From assembly GCF_001724605.1 (NCBI RefSeq), contig NZ_MEEX01000030.1:1-62002 (forward strand): 62,002 nucleotides of DNA. Reading direction: 5' to 3'. Shown here piece after piece: positions 49,221 through 57,745 of the stretch. Made by a program: the position numbers and the translations under genes. The stretch comes from Phenylobacterium sp. SCN 70-31. GTDB lineage: Bacteria; Pseudomonadota; Alphaproteobacteria; Caulobacterales; Caulobacteraceae. Within the stretch, counting starts at the first letter, position 1. Each line of letters begins with the position of its first letter. The notes below the pieces were generated by a model. The model saw only the letters and a list, made by a program, of their open reading frames with translations, was not told where the DNA came from and did no database searches.

Positions 49221-50585
49221 ATGTCGATGCAGATCGTTGAGAAGTCTGGCGAAGGCCTGAGCCGCGTCTATGGCGTGACCGTCCCGGTCGCCGAGCTTTC
49301 CGAGCGTCTGGAGGCCCGGATCAAGGAGATCGCGCCGACTCTCAACGTGAAGGGCTTCCGGCCCGGCAAGGTGCCGACCGCCCATGTGCGCCGCCTGTAC
49401 GGCAAGGCCATCATGACCGAAGTCGTCCAGCAGAGCCTGACCGAAAGCACCCAGAAGGTGCTCGACGACAACAAGCTGCGCCCCGCCGGCGAGCCCGAGC
49501 TGAAGCCCGAGGGCGACATCGAGGCCGTGATCGACGGCAAGGCCGACCTGGCCTACGAGCTGACCGTCGACCTGATGCCCGAGTTCGAGCCGGTGGACGC
49601 GGCCACGCTGTCGCTGACCCGCCCGGTCTATGCGCCCACCGAGGCCGAGGTGGACGAGGCGGTCGCCGAGCTGGCGAAGCAGAACCGCACCTATGAGCCG
49701 CGCACGGGCAAGACCGTGAAGGCCAAGGACGGCGATCAGCTCGTGATCGATTTCATCGGCCGCGTCGACGGCGAGGCCTTCGAGGGCGGCACGGCCACCG
49801 ACGTCGAGCTGGTGCTGGGTTCGGGCCAGTTCATCCCGGGCTTCGAGGAGCAGCTCGTCGGCGCCAAGCCCGACAGCGACGTGACCGTGAAGGTCACCTT
49901 CCCGGAAGGCTATCAGGCCGCGCACCTGGCGGGTAAGGCCGCCGAGTTCGAGACCAAGGTCAAGGAAGTCCGCGCGCCCGTGGACGCGCCGGCCGACGAC
50001 GAGTTCGCCACGCGCCTGGGCCTGGAGAGCCTGGAGAAGCTCAAGGAGCTGGTGAAGGGCAACCTGGAAGAACAGTACGCCGGCGCCTCGCGCTTCAAGC
50101 TGAAGCGCGCCCTGCTGGACGAGCTGGATTCCAAGCACGACTTCCCGCTGCCGCCCAAGATGGTCGAGGCCGAGTTCTCGTCGATCTGGCAGCAGGTGGA
50201 GCAGGACAAGGCCTCGGGCCAGCTTCCGCCGGAAGACGCCGACAAGACCGACGACCAGCTCCAGAAGGAATACCGCAAGATCGCCGAGCGGCGCGTGCGC
50301 CTGGGTCTGGTGCTGGCCGAGATCGGCCGCAACAACAACGTCCAGGTCACCGAGGCCGAGCTGAACGAGGCGATCCGCCGCGAGGCCATCAAGTACGGCG
50401 CCCAGGCTCAGGAGATCTTCAACCTGCTGCGCCAGAACGCCAACGCCCAGGCCCAGCTCCGCGCCCCGATCTTCGAGGACAAGGTGGTCGACCTCATCGT
50501 CTCCCAGGCCAAGGTCGAGGATCAGGCGGTGTCCAAGGACGACCTCCTCAAGGAAGACGACCTGCCCGCAGGCTACGCGGAGTAG
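49221..50585 (+). CDS. tig: trigger factor
   Basis: 454 residues from ATG 49221. Ribosome-bound chaperone with peptidyl-prolyl isomerase activity. The N-terminal ribosome-docking signature GFRPGKVP is intact (about residues 46-53), followed by the FKBP-like PPIase domain (about 160-245, with DGDQLVIDFIGRVDGEAFEGG) and the helical C-terminal substrate cradle. Not adjacent to clpP as in many bacteria; they are about 25 kb apart here. Confidence 0.96.
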   Translation: MSMQIVEKSGEGLSRVYGVTVPVAELSERLEARIKEIAPTLNVKGFRPGKVPTAHVRRLYGKAIMTEVVQQSLTESTQKVLDDNKLRPAGEPELKPEGDIEAVIDGKADLAYELTVDLMPEFEPVDAATLSLTRPVYAPTEAEVDEAVAELAKQNRTYEPRTGKTVKAKDGDQLVIDFIGRVDGEAFEGGTATDVELVLGSGQFIPGFEEQLVGAKPDSDVTVKVTFPEGYQAAHLAGKAAEFETKVKEVRAPVDAPADDEFATRLGLESLEKLKELVKGNLEEQYAGASRFKLKRALLDELDSKHDFPLPPKMVEAEFSSIWQQVEQDKASGQLPPEDADKTDDQLQKEYRKIAERRVRLGLVLAEIGRNNNVQVTEAELNEAIRREAIKYGAQAQEIFNLLRQNANAQAQLRAPIFEDKVVDLIVSQAKVEDQAVSKDDLLKEDDLPAGYAE

Positions 50586-50618
50586 GACGCAGGCGCGTCC
50601 ACGGTTCGAACTTGTACG

Positions 50619-50648
50619 GCTCCGGCCGGTGGTGCGCCGCCGGCCGGG
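50619..50648 (+). terminator. GC-rich hairpin after tig
   Basis: An 11-base arm of alternating CCGG type pairs (with one G-T) around a short loop, about 35-60 bases after the tig stop. No U-tract follows, so it is weak evidence for a terminator. Confidence 0.4.
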
Positions 50649-50735
50649 CCGAAGCCGTTCTCGCCAAAGCTGTCCAGGCGCAGGTCTCGCGCCAGCGTGG
50701 TCGGGAGGCGGTCTTCGGTCGTTAGATTTTCATGG

Positions 50736-50751
50736 GTGATCACTCTAGAGT
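50736..50751. promoter_or_regulatory. two overlapping palindromes just upstream of the Fic gene
   Basis: GTGATCAC (50736-50743) and ACTCTAGAGT (50742-50751) share two bases and end 9 bases before the Fic ATG. Perfect dyads at this place look like a regulator site, perhaps an autoregulatory operator. Confidence 0.4.
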
Positions 50752-50760
50752 TGATGTCCC

Positions 50761-51537
50761 ATGCAACAGTTGAAACGCAGCATAGAGAAGAAGAAGGCGG
50801 AGCTGGACCGGCTCCGGCCGCTGCGTCCGGACGCGCTCAGGAACCTCGTCCACTATTACGATGTCGAACTGACCTACACGTCGAACGCGATCGAGGGGAA
50901 CACGCTGACCCATCGCGAGACGGCGGAACTCATCGAGCATGGCATTACGGTGGGCGGCAAGCCGCTGCGCGACCATCTCGAGGCCGAGGACCACTATCAG
51001 GCTGTGCGCTGGATGCGCGAACTCGCCAGCCGTGACACGCCGTTCGGCGAGACCACCGTGACCGAGTTGCACCGGCGCATCGTGGCGCGCAGCAAGCCGG
51101 AGATCGCCGGGTTCTACAGCGACCATACCCGCCGGATCGCGGGCTCGGCCGTGGTGTTCCCGAATCCGCGGAAGATCCCCGAACTGATGGACGCGTTCGG
51201 CCGTGGCCTCGAAACCGCACCGCTCTCGCCGGCGTCGGCGTTCGAGACGCATTTCCGGCTGACCGCCATCCATCCGTTCAGCGACGGCAACGGCCGCACC
51301 GCACGCCTGCTCATGAACCTCATGCTTCTGCGTGGCGGCTATGCGCCCGTGGCCGTCCGGCCCGAGGATCGCGCGCGCTATCTCGATGCCTTGGAGCAGG
51401 CGTCGCTCGTCGACGACCTCGTTCCGTTCCAGACCCTCATGCACGAGCGCCTGGACGCCACCCTGGAGGCGTACCTGAACGCCTTTCGCGACGCGTTGCC
51501 AGGTCCGTCTGAACGGGATCGGCCACCAGCGTCCTGA
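50761..51537 (+). CDS. Fic family protein (class II, N-terminal inhibitory motif)
   Basis: 258 residues from ATG 50761. The catalytic motif HPFSDGNGRTAR is at residues 171-182, which transfers AMP or another nucleotide to a target hydroxyl. The inhibitory motif S/TxxxE(G/N) occurs at residues 41-46 (SNAIEG) of the same chain, so it should be self-inhibited (class II). No HTH domain is attached. The upstream double palindrome suggests regulation. Targets are unknown. Confidence 0.92.
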   Translation: MQQLKRSIEKKKAELDRLRPLRPDALRNLVHYYDVELTYTSNAIEGNTLTHRETAELIEHGITVGGKPLRDHLEAEDHYQAVRWMRELASRDTPFGETTVTELHRRIVARSKPEIAGFYSDHTRRIAGSAVVFPNPRKIPELMDAFGRGLETAPLSPASAFETHFRLTAIHPFSDGNGRTARLLMNLMLLRGGYAPVAVRPEDRARYLDALEQASLVDDLVPFQTLMHERLDATLEAYLNAFRDALPGPSERDRPPAS

Positions 51538-51670
51538 TGGAGGCCTCGCGGGGCGTGGTGCAGACGGCGTCCGGCTACGCGTCCATACGGACAGTTATCG
51601 GCGCGAGCGTCCAGTTGGTGGCGTCACGTTCGCTATGGCCCCGGGTTTCCCTTGCGGGAAGGGGTGAGCG

Positions 51671-51868
51671 CTAAAGCGACCGCAGATGCCTCAGCAGGGC
51701 GGCGTTCTCCACCTGGGCGCGGCGCTCGTTGATGGCGCGGTGCAGGTTGAAGGCGTCGGTCGGGTCCAGCGGTGCGAGCTGCTCGAAGGCCTCGAAGCCG
51801 GTAGTATCGGAAACAACGGCGTCAGAAGCGCGCGCGTCTTCGGGCACGGCGTGCGTGTGCGGGTCCAT
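51671..51868 (-). CDS. small hypothetical protein
   Basis: 65 residues from ATG 51868, with GGGAG 6 bases upstream. The second half (NLHRAINERRAQVENAALLRHLRSL) is a predicted amphipathic helix. No known domain. It lies between the Fic gene (convergent side) and the divergent 2-oxoacid oxidoreductase operon, sharing the intergenic region at 51869-52207. It could be a short regulator or antitoxin-like protein, but nothing shows this. Confidence 0.55.
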   Translation of the reverse strand: MDPHTHAVPEDARASDAVVSDTTGFEAFEQLAPLDPTDAFNLHRAINERRAQVENAALLRHLRSL

Positions 51869-52207
51869 GCGTGTCTCCCGTACCTCGCGGGCGCGAGGCC
51901 TCTCCCAAAGTTAAGTTATCATTCACACATTGCGGTCGCCAACGCCGGAAACGACCTGACCGGCCCGGCCCCGATCACAGTGCAGTGTACGCACGGGACC
52001 GGCGTACGTGAGGGCCGGCGTACGTGGGGGCCGATGTGCGCGCAGGGGCCGGCCTTCGGGCGTCCGGGCGATCACGAATTCGTTGGCTTCCGTAGCGTGC
52101 GGCACGTACGCTTCAGACTCAACGCCGCGCCGGGGCGTGAAGCCACCCCTGACCATCAGGGGCGACATCTCGCTCCGGGAGTAGAGCGTCCCGGAAGGAA
52201 GCGAGTT
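51869..52207. other. 339-base divergent intergenic region with tandem repeats
   Basis: Contains AT-rich sequence near 51907-51925 (a likely promoter), then four imperfect 16-18-base repeats at 51985-52051, then about 150 bases to the TTG at 52208. Coding-like sequence in one frame (a GTG at about 52138 to a TAG about 45 bases on) suggests that the operon's first gene may start earlier (see findings). Confidence 0.6.
51985..52051. repeat. tandem 16-18-base repeats in promoter region
   Basis: Four units, beginning at 51985, 52002, 52018 and 52034. Units two and three differ at one base and contain GCGTACGTG followed by a G-run and CCG. Units one and four are more divergent. Spaced direct repeats in a promoter region suggest cooperative binding of a regulator. 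Confidence 0.65.
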
Positions 52208-53992
52208 TTGCAGCGCACGCGTGAGGCCGACCCCGACTACTTTCACAAGGTCGTCGATTGCCAGTGGGCCTGTCCGGCCCACACCCCCGTCCCCGAATAC
52301 ATCCGGCTGATCGCCGAGGGCCGGTATTCGGACGCCTACATGATCAACTGGACGTCCAACGTCTTCCCGGGCGTGCTCGGGCGCACCTGCGACCGGCCCT
52401 GCGAGCCGGCGTGCCGCCGCGGCCGGGTGGAGGACGAGCCGGTGGCCATCTGCCGGCTGAAGCGGGTGGCCGCCGACAACAAGGGCGACGTCCTGGCCCG
52501 CATGCCCGAGCCGGCCGGCGAGCGGAACGGCAAGCGGGTGGCGCTGGTGGGCGCGGGCCCGGCCTCGCTGACCGTGGCGCGCGACCTGGCGACCCTGGGC
52601 TACGAGCTGGTGCTCTACGACGCCGAGGCCAAGGCCGGCGGCTTCATCCGCAGCCAGATCCCCCGGTTCCGGCTCCCCGAGGAGGTGATCGACGAGGAGG
52701 TTGGCTTCGTCACCCGCCTGGGCGGGGTGGAACTGCGTCTGGGCCAACGGGTCGACAGCCTCAAGGGGTTGCTGGACGAGGGGTACGACGCCGTGTTCGT
52801 GGGCTCGGGCGCGCCGCGCGGCCGCGACCTCGACCTGCCCGGCCGCCAGGAGGCCGCGGCCAACATCCACATCGGCATCGACTGGCTGGCCAGCGTCTCG
52901 TTCGGCCACATCGAGAAGATCGGCCGCCGCGTGATCGTGCTGGGCGGCGGCAACACCGCCATGGACTGCTGCCGCACCTCGCGCCGCCTGGGCGGCGAGG
53001 ACGTGAAGGTGATCGTCCGGTCCGGCTTCGACGAGATGAAGGCGTCCCCCTGGGAGAAGGAAGACGCGATCCACGAGGACATCCCGATCCTCAACATGCG
53101 GGTCCCCAAGGCGTTCACCCACGAGGGCGGGCGGCTGACCGGCGTGCTCTTCGAGGTGGTGAAGGCCGAGTTCGACGAACGCGGCCGCCGCCGGCTGGTC
53201 CCCTCGGGCGAGCCCGACGAGCACCACGAATGCGACGATGTCCTGGTGGCCGTCGGCCAGGAGAACGCCTTCCCCTGGATCGAGAGCGACATCGGCCTCG
53301 AGTTCGACGAATGGCATATGCCGAAGGTGGGCGAGACCACCTTCCAGTCGACGCTGCCCAACGTCTTCTTCGGCGGCGACGCGGCGTTCGGGCCGAAGAA
53401 CATCATCTGGGCCGTAGCCCACGGGCACGAGGCCGCCGTCTCGATCCACAAGTTCTGCCAGGGCCAGGACGTGGCCGATCGCCCGCCGCCCACCGCCACG
53501 CTCGTGAGCCAGAAGATGGGCATCCACGAGTGGAGCTACGACAACGACGTCTCGAACGACCCGCGCTTCAAGGTCCCGATGCGCGACAAGGCCGAGGCGT
53601 TGCGCGACATCCGGCTGGAGGTCGAGCTGGGCTTCGACCGCGACCTGGCGCTGATGGAGGCCCAGCGGTGCCTCAACTGCGACGCCCAGACCGTGTTCGC
53701 CGACAAGCTGTGCATCGAGTGCGACGCCTGCGTCGACATCTGCCCGATGGACTGCATCACCTTCACGGACGACGGGGAGGAAGCCGACCTGCGCGGCCGT
53801 CTCAAGGCGCCGGCCGTCAACCTGACCCAGGACCTCTACGTCTCGGGCAAGCTGGCCACCGGGCGGGTGATGGCCAAGGACGAGGACGTCTGCCTGCACT
53901 GCGGCCTCTGCGCCGAGCGGTGCCCGACGGGCGCATGGGACATGCAGAAGCTGTATCTGGAGACGACGCATGCGGGGGGCTGTCATGCCTGA
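52208..53992 (+). CDS. GltD-like NAD(P)H-dependent flavoprotein with fused ferredoxin domain
   Basis: 594 residues if the TTG at 52208 (preceded by GGAAGGA) is the start. The N-terminal Fe-S binding Cys set (CQWACPAH ... TCDRPCEPACRRG) resembles glutamate synthase small subunits. FAD Rossmann GAGPASLTVAR and NAD(P)H Rossmann VLGGGNTAMDCC are present. The C-terminus (residues about 490-594) carries two Cys-rich clusters, CIECDACVDICPMDC and CLHCGLCAERCPTGA, for two 4Fe-4S centres. It overlaps the next gene by 8 bases. It probably passes electrons between NAD(P)H and the adjoining oxidoreductase. Confidence 0.88.
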   Translation: MQRTREADPDYFHKVVDCQWACPAHTPVPEYIRLIAEGRYSDAYMINWTSNVFPGVLGRTCDRPCEPACRRGRVEDEPVAICRLKRVAADNKGDVLARMPEPAGERNGKRVALVGAGPASLTVARDLATLGYELVLYDAEAKAGGFIRSQIPRFRLPEEVIDEEVGFVTRLGGVELRLGQRVDSLKGLLDEGYDAVFVGSGAPRGRDLDLPGRQEAAANIHIGIDWLASVSFGHIEKIGRRVIVLGGGNTAMDCCRTSRRLGGEDVKVIVRSGFDEMKASPWEKEDAIHEDIPILNMRVPKAFTHEGGRLTGVLFEVVKAEFDERGRRRLVPSGEPDEHHECDDVLVAVGQENAFPWIESDIGLEFDEWHMPKVGETTFQSTLPNVFFGGDAAFGPKNIIWAVAHGHEAAVSIHKFCQGQDVADRPPPTATLVSQKMGIHEWSYDNDVSNDPRFKVPMRDKAEALRDIRLEVELGFDRDLALMEAQRCLNCDAQTVFADKLCIECDACVDICPMDCITFTDDGEEADLRGRLKAPAVNLTQDLYVSGKLATGRVMAKDEDVCLHCGLCAERCPTGAWDMQKLYLETTHAGGCHA

Positions 53993-55844
53993 CGCCGGCG
54001 CTCTTGAACCCCGCACCCCCGAAACCCGCGTCAACGACTTCGTCGTCAAGTTCGCCAACGTCAACGGCTCGGGCTCGGCCAGCGCCAACGGCCTGTTCGC
54101 CCGCGCGGTGATGCGGATGGGCGTGCCGGTGGCGGCGCGCAACATCTTCCCGTCCAACATCCAGGGCCTGCCCACCTGGTACGAGGTGCGCATCACCGAG
54201 GCCGGCCACCTGGGCCGCCGGGGCGGGGTCGACCTGATGGTCGCCATGAACCCCCAGACCTGGGACCGCGACGTGGCCGAGATCGAGAGCGGGGGCTTCC
54301 TGTTCTACGATTCCACCAAGCCCATGCCCGCCTCGCGCTTCCGCGACGACGTCACGGTCATCGGCGTGCCGCTGACGGCCATGTGCAACGAGGCCTACGA
54401 GCTGCCGCGCGAGCGCCAGCTGTTCAAGAACACCATCTACGTCGGCGCGCTCGCCGCCCTGCTGGGCATGGACGTCGACGCCATCGAGGCGCTGCTGGCC
54501 GAGGACTTCGCCGGCAAGGACCGCCTGATCAAGGCCAACGTCGAGGCCCTGCGCATGGGCGTGGGCTACGTGCGGAAGTACCTCGCCGCCCTGCCGCTCC
54601 AGGTGCGCCAGGCCGACGCGGTGGGCGACCGCATCTATGTCGAGGGCAACCAGGCCGCCGCCCTGGGCGCCGTCTACGGCGGGGCCACCGTCTGCGCCTG
54701 GTATCCGATCACGCCCTCCACCTCGCTGGCCGAGGCGTTCACCGCCTACTGCCAGGACCTGCGCGTCGATCCCGAGACCGGCAAGGCCCGCTACGCCATC
54801 ATCCAGGGCGAGGACGAGATCGCCTCGATCGGCATGGTCGTGGGCGCCGGCTGGAACGGCTGCCGCGCCTTCACCGCCACCTCGGGGCCGGGCGTCAGCC
54901 TGATGACCGAGTTCATCGGCCTCAGCTACTTCGCCGAGATCCCCGCGGTGATCTTCGACGTCCAGCGGGGCGGGCCGTCCACCGGCATGCCCACCCGCAC
55001 CCAGCAGGCCGACCTGATCGCCGCCGCCTACGCCGGCCACGGCGACACCAAGCATCCGATGCTGCTGCCGGCCGATCCGGGCGAGTGCTTCGAGATGGGC
55101 GCCCAGGCCTTCGACCTGGCCGACCGGCTCCAGACCACGGTCTTCGTCATGCTCGACCTCGACATCGGCATGAACGAGTGGCTGACCACGCCCTTCCAGT
55201 GGGACGACAGCCGCCGGCTCGACCGCGGCAAGGTGATGACCGCCGAGATGCTCGAGGCCGGCGCCGACTTCGGCCGCTACAAGGAGGTGGACGGCGATGG
55301 GATCGCCTACCGCACCTATCCGGGCGCGCACCCGACCAAGGGCGGCTATTTCACCCGCGGCACCTCGCGCAATCCCTACGCCCGCTATTCCGAGGAGGGC
55401 GCGGTCTACGTCGACAACATGGAGCGCCTGCTCCGCAAGTTCGAGACCGCCAAGGCCCTGGTTCCCCAGCCGGTCCTGCGCGCCGCGAAGGGGCAGGGCG
55501 CCCCGGCCCGCGACGGCGTCATCTATTACGGCTCCACCAGCCCGGCGATGGACGAGGCGCTCGAGATGCTGGAGGCCCAGGGTCACCGGGTGGACGCCCT
55601 GCGCGTCCGCGCCTTCCCGTTCCCGGACCAGGTGCTCGACTTCATCGCCGCCCACGAGCGCGTCTTCGTGGTCGAGCAGAACCGCGACGCCCAGCTCCGC
55701 ACGCTGCTGATGAACGAGGGCCAGGTGGATCCGGCCCGGCTCCCGGCGATCCTGCACTACGACGGCACGCCGATCACCGCGCGCTTCATCGCCGGCGCCA
55801 TCGCCGCGCGCCTGACCCAGGGCCAGTACGAGGCGGCCGAATGA
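53985..55844 (+). CDS. 2-oxoacid:ferredoxin oxidoreductase, alpha subunit with fused gamma domain
   Basis: 619 residues. The N-terminal part (about 1-200) is a gamma-type domain (FANVNGSGSASANGLFARAVMRMG ... GGVDLMVAMNP), and the following part is the alpha-type pyrimidine domain (YPITPSTSLAEAF ... GGPSTGMPTRTQQADL). The C-terminal part has the transketolase-like domain II. Together with the beta subunit it decarboxylates a 2-oxoacid (pyruvate, 2-oxoglutarate or an aromatic 2-oxoacid) to an acyl-CoA. The alpha and beta genes overlap. Confidence 0.86.
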   Translation: MPDAGALEPRTPETRVNDFVVKFANVNGSGSASANGLFARAVMRMGVPVAARNIFPSNIQGLPTWYEVRITEAGHLGRRGGVDLMVAMNPQTWDRDVAEIESGGFLFYDSTKPMPASRFRDDVTVIGVPLTAMCNEAYELPRERQLFKNTIYVGALAALLGMDVDAIEALLAEDFAGKDRLIKANVEALRMGVGYVRKYLAALPLQVRQADAVGDRIYVEGNQAAALGAVYGGATVCAWYPITPSTSLAEAFTAYCQDLRVDPETGKARYAIIQGEDEIASIGMVVGAGWNGCRAFTATSGPGVSLMTEFIGLSYFAEIPAVIFDVQRGGPSTGMPTRTQQADLIAAAYAGHGDTKHPMLLPADPGECFEMGAQAFDLADRLQTTVFVMLDLDIGMNEWLTTPFQWDDSRRLDRGKVMTAEMLEAGADFGRYKEVDGDGIAYRTYPGAHPTKGGYFTRGTSRNPYARYSEEGAVYVDNMERLLRKFETAKALVPQPVLRAAKGQGAPARDGVIYYGSTSPAMDEALEMLEAQGHRVDALRVRAFPFPDQVLDFIAAHERVFVVEQNRDAQLRTLLMNEGQVDPARLPAILHYDGTPITARFIAGAIAARLTQGQYEAAE

Positions 55845-56896
55845 CCTACATCCTCAAGCCCCAGCTCCATCACCCCAGCCTGCCCACCAACAGCCTGGGC
55901 TACACGCGCCGCGACTACGAGGGCTCGGTCTCCACCCTCTGCGCCGGCTGCGGCCACGACAGCATCTCGGCGGCGATCATCCAGGCCTGCTTCGAGCTGG
56001 AGCTGCCGCCTCACCGGGTGGCCAAGCTCTCGGGCATCGGCTGCTCGTCCAAGACGCCCGACTACTTCCTGGGCGCCAGCCACGGCTTCAACACCGTCCA
56101 CGGCCGCATGCCCTCGGTGCTCACCGGCGCCAACCTGGCCAACCGCGACCTGATCTACCTGGGCGTCTCGGGCGACGGCGACAGCGCCTCCATCGGCCTG
56201 GGCCAGTTCGCCCACGCCATCCGCCGCGGCGTCAACATGCTCTACATCGTCGAGAACAACGGCGTGTACGGCCTCACCAAGGGCCAGTTCTCGGCCACCT
56301 CCGACAAGGGCAGCAAGTCCAAGCGCGGCGTGGTCAACACCGACGCCGGCATCGACATGGTCAGCCTGGCGCTCCAGATGGGCGCCACCTACGTCGCCCG
56401 CAGCTTCTCGGGCGACAAGGAACAGCTCGTCCCCCTCATCAAGGCGGGGCTGGCCCACAAGGGCGCGGCCTTCATCGACTGCATCAGCCCCTGCGTGCAG
56501 TTCAACAACCACAACGGCTCGACCAAGAGCTTCGACTATGTGCGCGAGCACAACGAGGCCGTGAACCGCCTCGACGTCATCACCCCGCGCGACGAGATCA
56601 AGGTCGACTACGCCCCCGGCGAGACCGTCCGCGTCCAGCAGCACGACGGCTCGATCCTCTCGCTCCACAAGCTGAACGAGCTGTACAACCCCTCCAGCCG
56701 CGCCCAGGCCCTGGGCTACCTCCAGGCCCGCCAGGCGCGGGGCCAGATCGTCACCGGCCTGCTCTTCGTCGACCCCGAGTCCGGCGACCTCCACGACGCC
56801 GTCGGCACCGTCGACACCCCCCTGAACCAGCTCGGCGAGGCCGAACTGGTCCCCGGCGCCGCGGCCCTGGCCAAGATCAACGCCGCGCTGCGTTAG
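55841..56896 (+). CDS. 2-oxoacid:ferredoxin oxidoreductase, beta subunit
   Basis: 351 residues, ATG overlapping the preceding stop. It binds thiamine diphosphate: the GDGD motif appears in GVSGDGDSASIGLG, with NN in VENNGVYGLTKGQ. The CAGCGH motif near the N-terminus and Cys in IGCSSKTP and ISPCVQ suggest a 4Fe-4S cluster. The substrate is not determined by sequence; the domain set resembles 2-oxoglutarate ferredoxin oxidoreductases. It ends the three-gene operon, before the GC-rich repeat at 56901-56960. Confidence 0.87.
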   Translation: MTYILKPQLHHPSLPTNSLGYTRRDYEGSVSTLCAGCGHDSISAAIIQACFELELPPHRVAKLSGIGCSSKTPDYFLGASHGFNTVHGRMPSVLTGANLANRDLIYLGVSGDGDSASIGLGQFAHAIRRGVNMLYIVENNGVYGLTKGQFSATSDKGSKSKRGVVNTDAGIDMVSLALQMGATYVARSFSGDKEQLVPLIKAGLAHKGAAFIDCISPCVQFNNHNGSTKSFDYVREHNEAVNRLDVITPRDEIKVDYAPGETVRVQQHDGSILSLHKLNELYNPSSRAQALGYLQARQARGQIVTGLLFVDPESGDLHDAVGTVDTPLNQLGEAELVPGAAALAKINAALR

Positions 56897-56900
56897 CGGC

Positions 56901-56960
56901 CTCCCCCTCCTCCCCCACAGGGGGAGGGGAACCGCCCGAAGGGCGGTGGAGGGGGCTCTC
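56901..56960. repeat. GC-rich double-hairpin repeat
   Basis: Two stems in a row: CCTCCCCC/GGGGGAGG with loop ACA, and ACCGCCC/GGGCGGT with loop GAA. Related to the shorter hairpin at 87-109. It lies just after the 2-oxoacid operon and before the convergent tspO-like gene. Bases 56959-56960 overlap the stop codon of that gene. Confidence 0.7.
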
Positions 56961-57705
56961 ACCCACCGCGTCCTGCCGGACGCAGTTGCCAAGCCGCATA
57001 GGCCGCCACCAGCACCGCCGCGCCCAGGGCCAGCGCCGCCACGTCGGCCTTGGCCGCCCGCTCGGCCGCCCACACGCCGATCAGGCCCCACGCGACCGGC
57101 GCGCCGAACGCCGCCAGGCGTGTCGCCCGCAGCCCGGCCAGGGCCGCGACCAGCACCGCCACGATCCCGGCGAACGCCGCCGCCCGCGCCAGTCCTCCCA
57201 GCAGGCCCTCGGCCGTCATCACGGTCAGGATGTTCAGCGCCGTGGCGATGGTCAGCCACCCGGCCAGCAGCCCCAGCGGCCACCATACGCAGAGCCGTTC
57301 GCCGACCGCCGCCGACCCCGCCCGCGGCGTCCGCACCAGCGCCCACGACAGGCTGACGGCCGACACCAGGATGATCGCCACCGACAGCCAGCGCGCATTG
57401 AACGCCGAGGCCAGGATCCACGCCCCGCACCCGGCGATGGCCACCGCCGATGGGACGGCCAGGGCCGCCAGGCGCGGGTTTCCGTCGTTGCGGGGCAGGG
57501 CCTGGTAGATCGCATACGCCACCAGCCCCGTGTAGATCAGGCTCCAGATCGAGAACGCCCAGCCCACGGCCCGGAGCGTGCTGTCCCCCTGGCCCGCGAA
57601 CGCCGACGCCGAGAGCCCGAAGCCCAGCAGCGCCTGGGACGCCGGCGCGGCCAGCGCGAACGCGACGGCGCCGATGACGAGGATTTTGCGAAATCGAGTG
57701 TCCAT
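56959..57705 (-). CDS. TspO/MBR-like membrane protein
   Basis: 248 residues from ATG 57705; seven or so predicted membrane helices. The N-terminal half contains the WAFSIWSLIYTGLVAYAIYQALP block typical of the tryptophan-rich sensory protein (TspO) group, though the protein is longer than the usual 150-160 residues. TspO proteins bind porphyrins and act in stress signalling. The upstream sequence shares a 17-base motif with that of the next gene. The convergent 2-oxoacid operon ends 63 bases away. Confidence 0.75.
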   Translation of the reverse strand: MDTRFRKILVIGAVAFALAAPASQALLGFGLSASAFAGQGDSTLRAVGWAFSIWSLIYTGLVAYAIYQALPRNDGNPRLAALAVPSAVAIAGCGAWILASAFNARWLSVAIILVSAVSLSWALVRTPRAGSAAVGERLCVWWPLGLLAGWLTIATALNILTVMTAEGLLGGLARAAAFAGIVAVLVAALAGLRATRLAAFGAPVAWGLIGVWAAERAAKADVAALALGAAVLVAAYAAWQLRPAGRGG

Positions 57706-57726
57706 GGCCCCGGAACTCACAGCTTG

Positions 57727-57743
57727 ACCATACGATCCCGAGA
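57727..57743 (-). promoter_or_regulatory. repeated 17-base motif (copy 1) upstream of the TspO-like gene
   Basis: On the minus strand the sequence begins GGGATCGTATGG and continues to a CAAGC end; a near-identical copy lies at 58609-58627. This copy is about 20 bases before the start codon. Possible operator or -10/-35 part. Confidence 0.45.
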
Positions 57744-57745
57744 CC

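Noticed and set aside
51923..54247. A 774-residue minus-strand open frame over the GltD-like gene
   Set aside because: It is the antisense shadow of a gene with intact FAD, NAD(P)H and Fe-S motifs, and shows no domain of its own.
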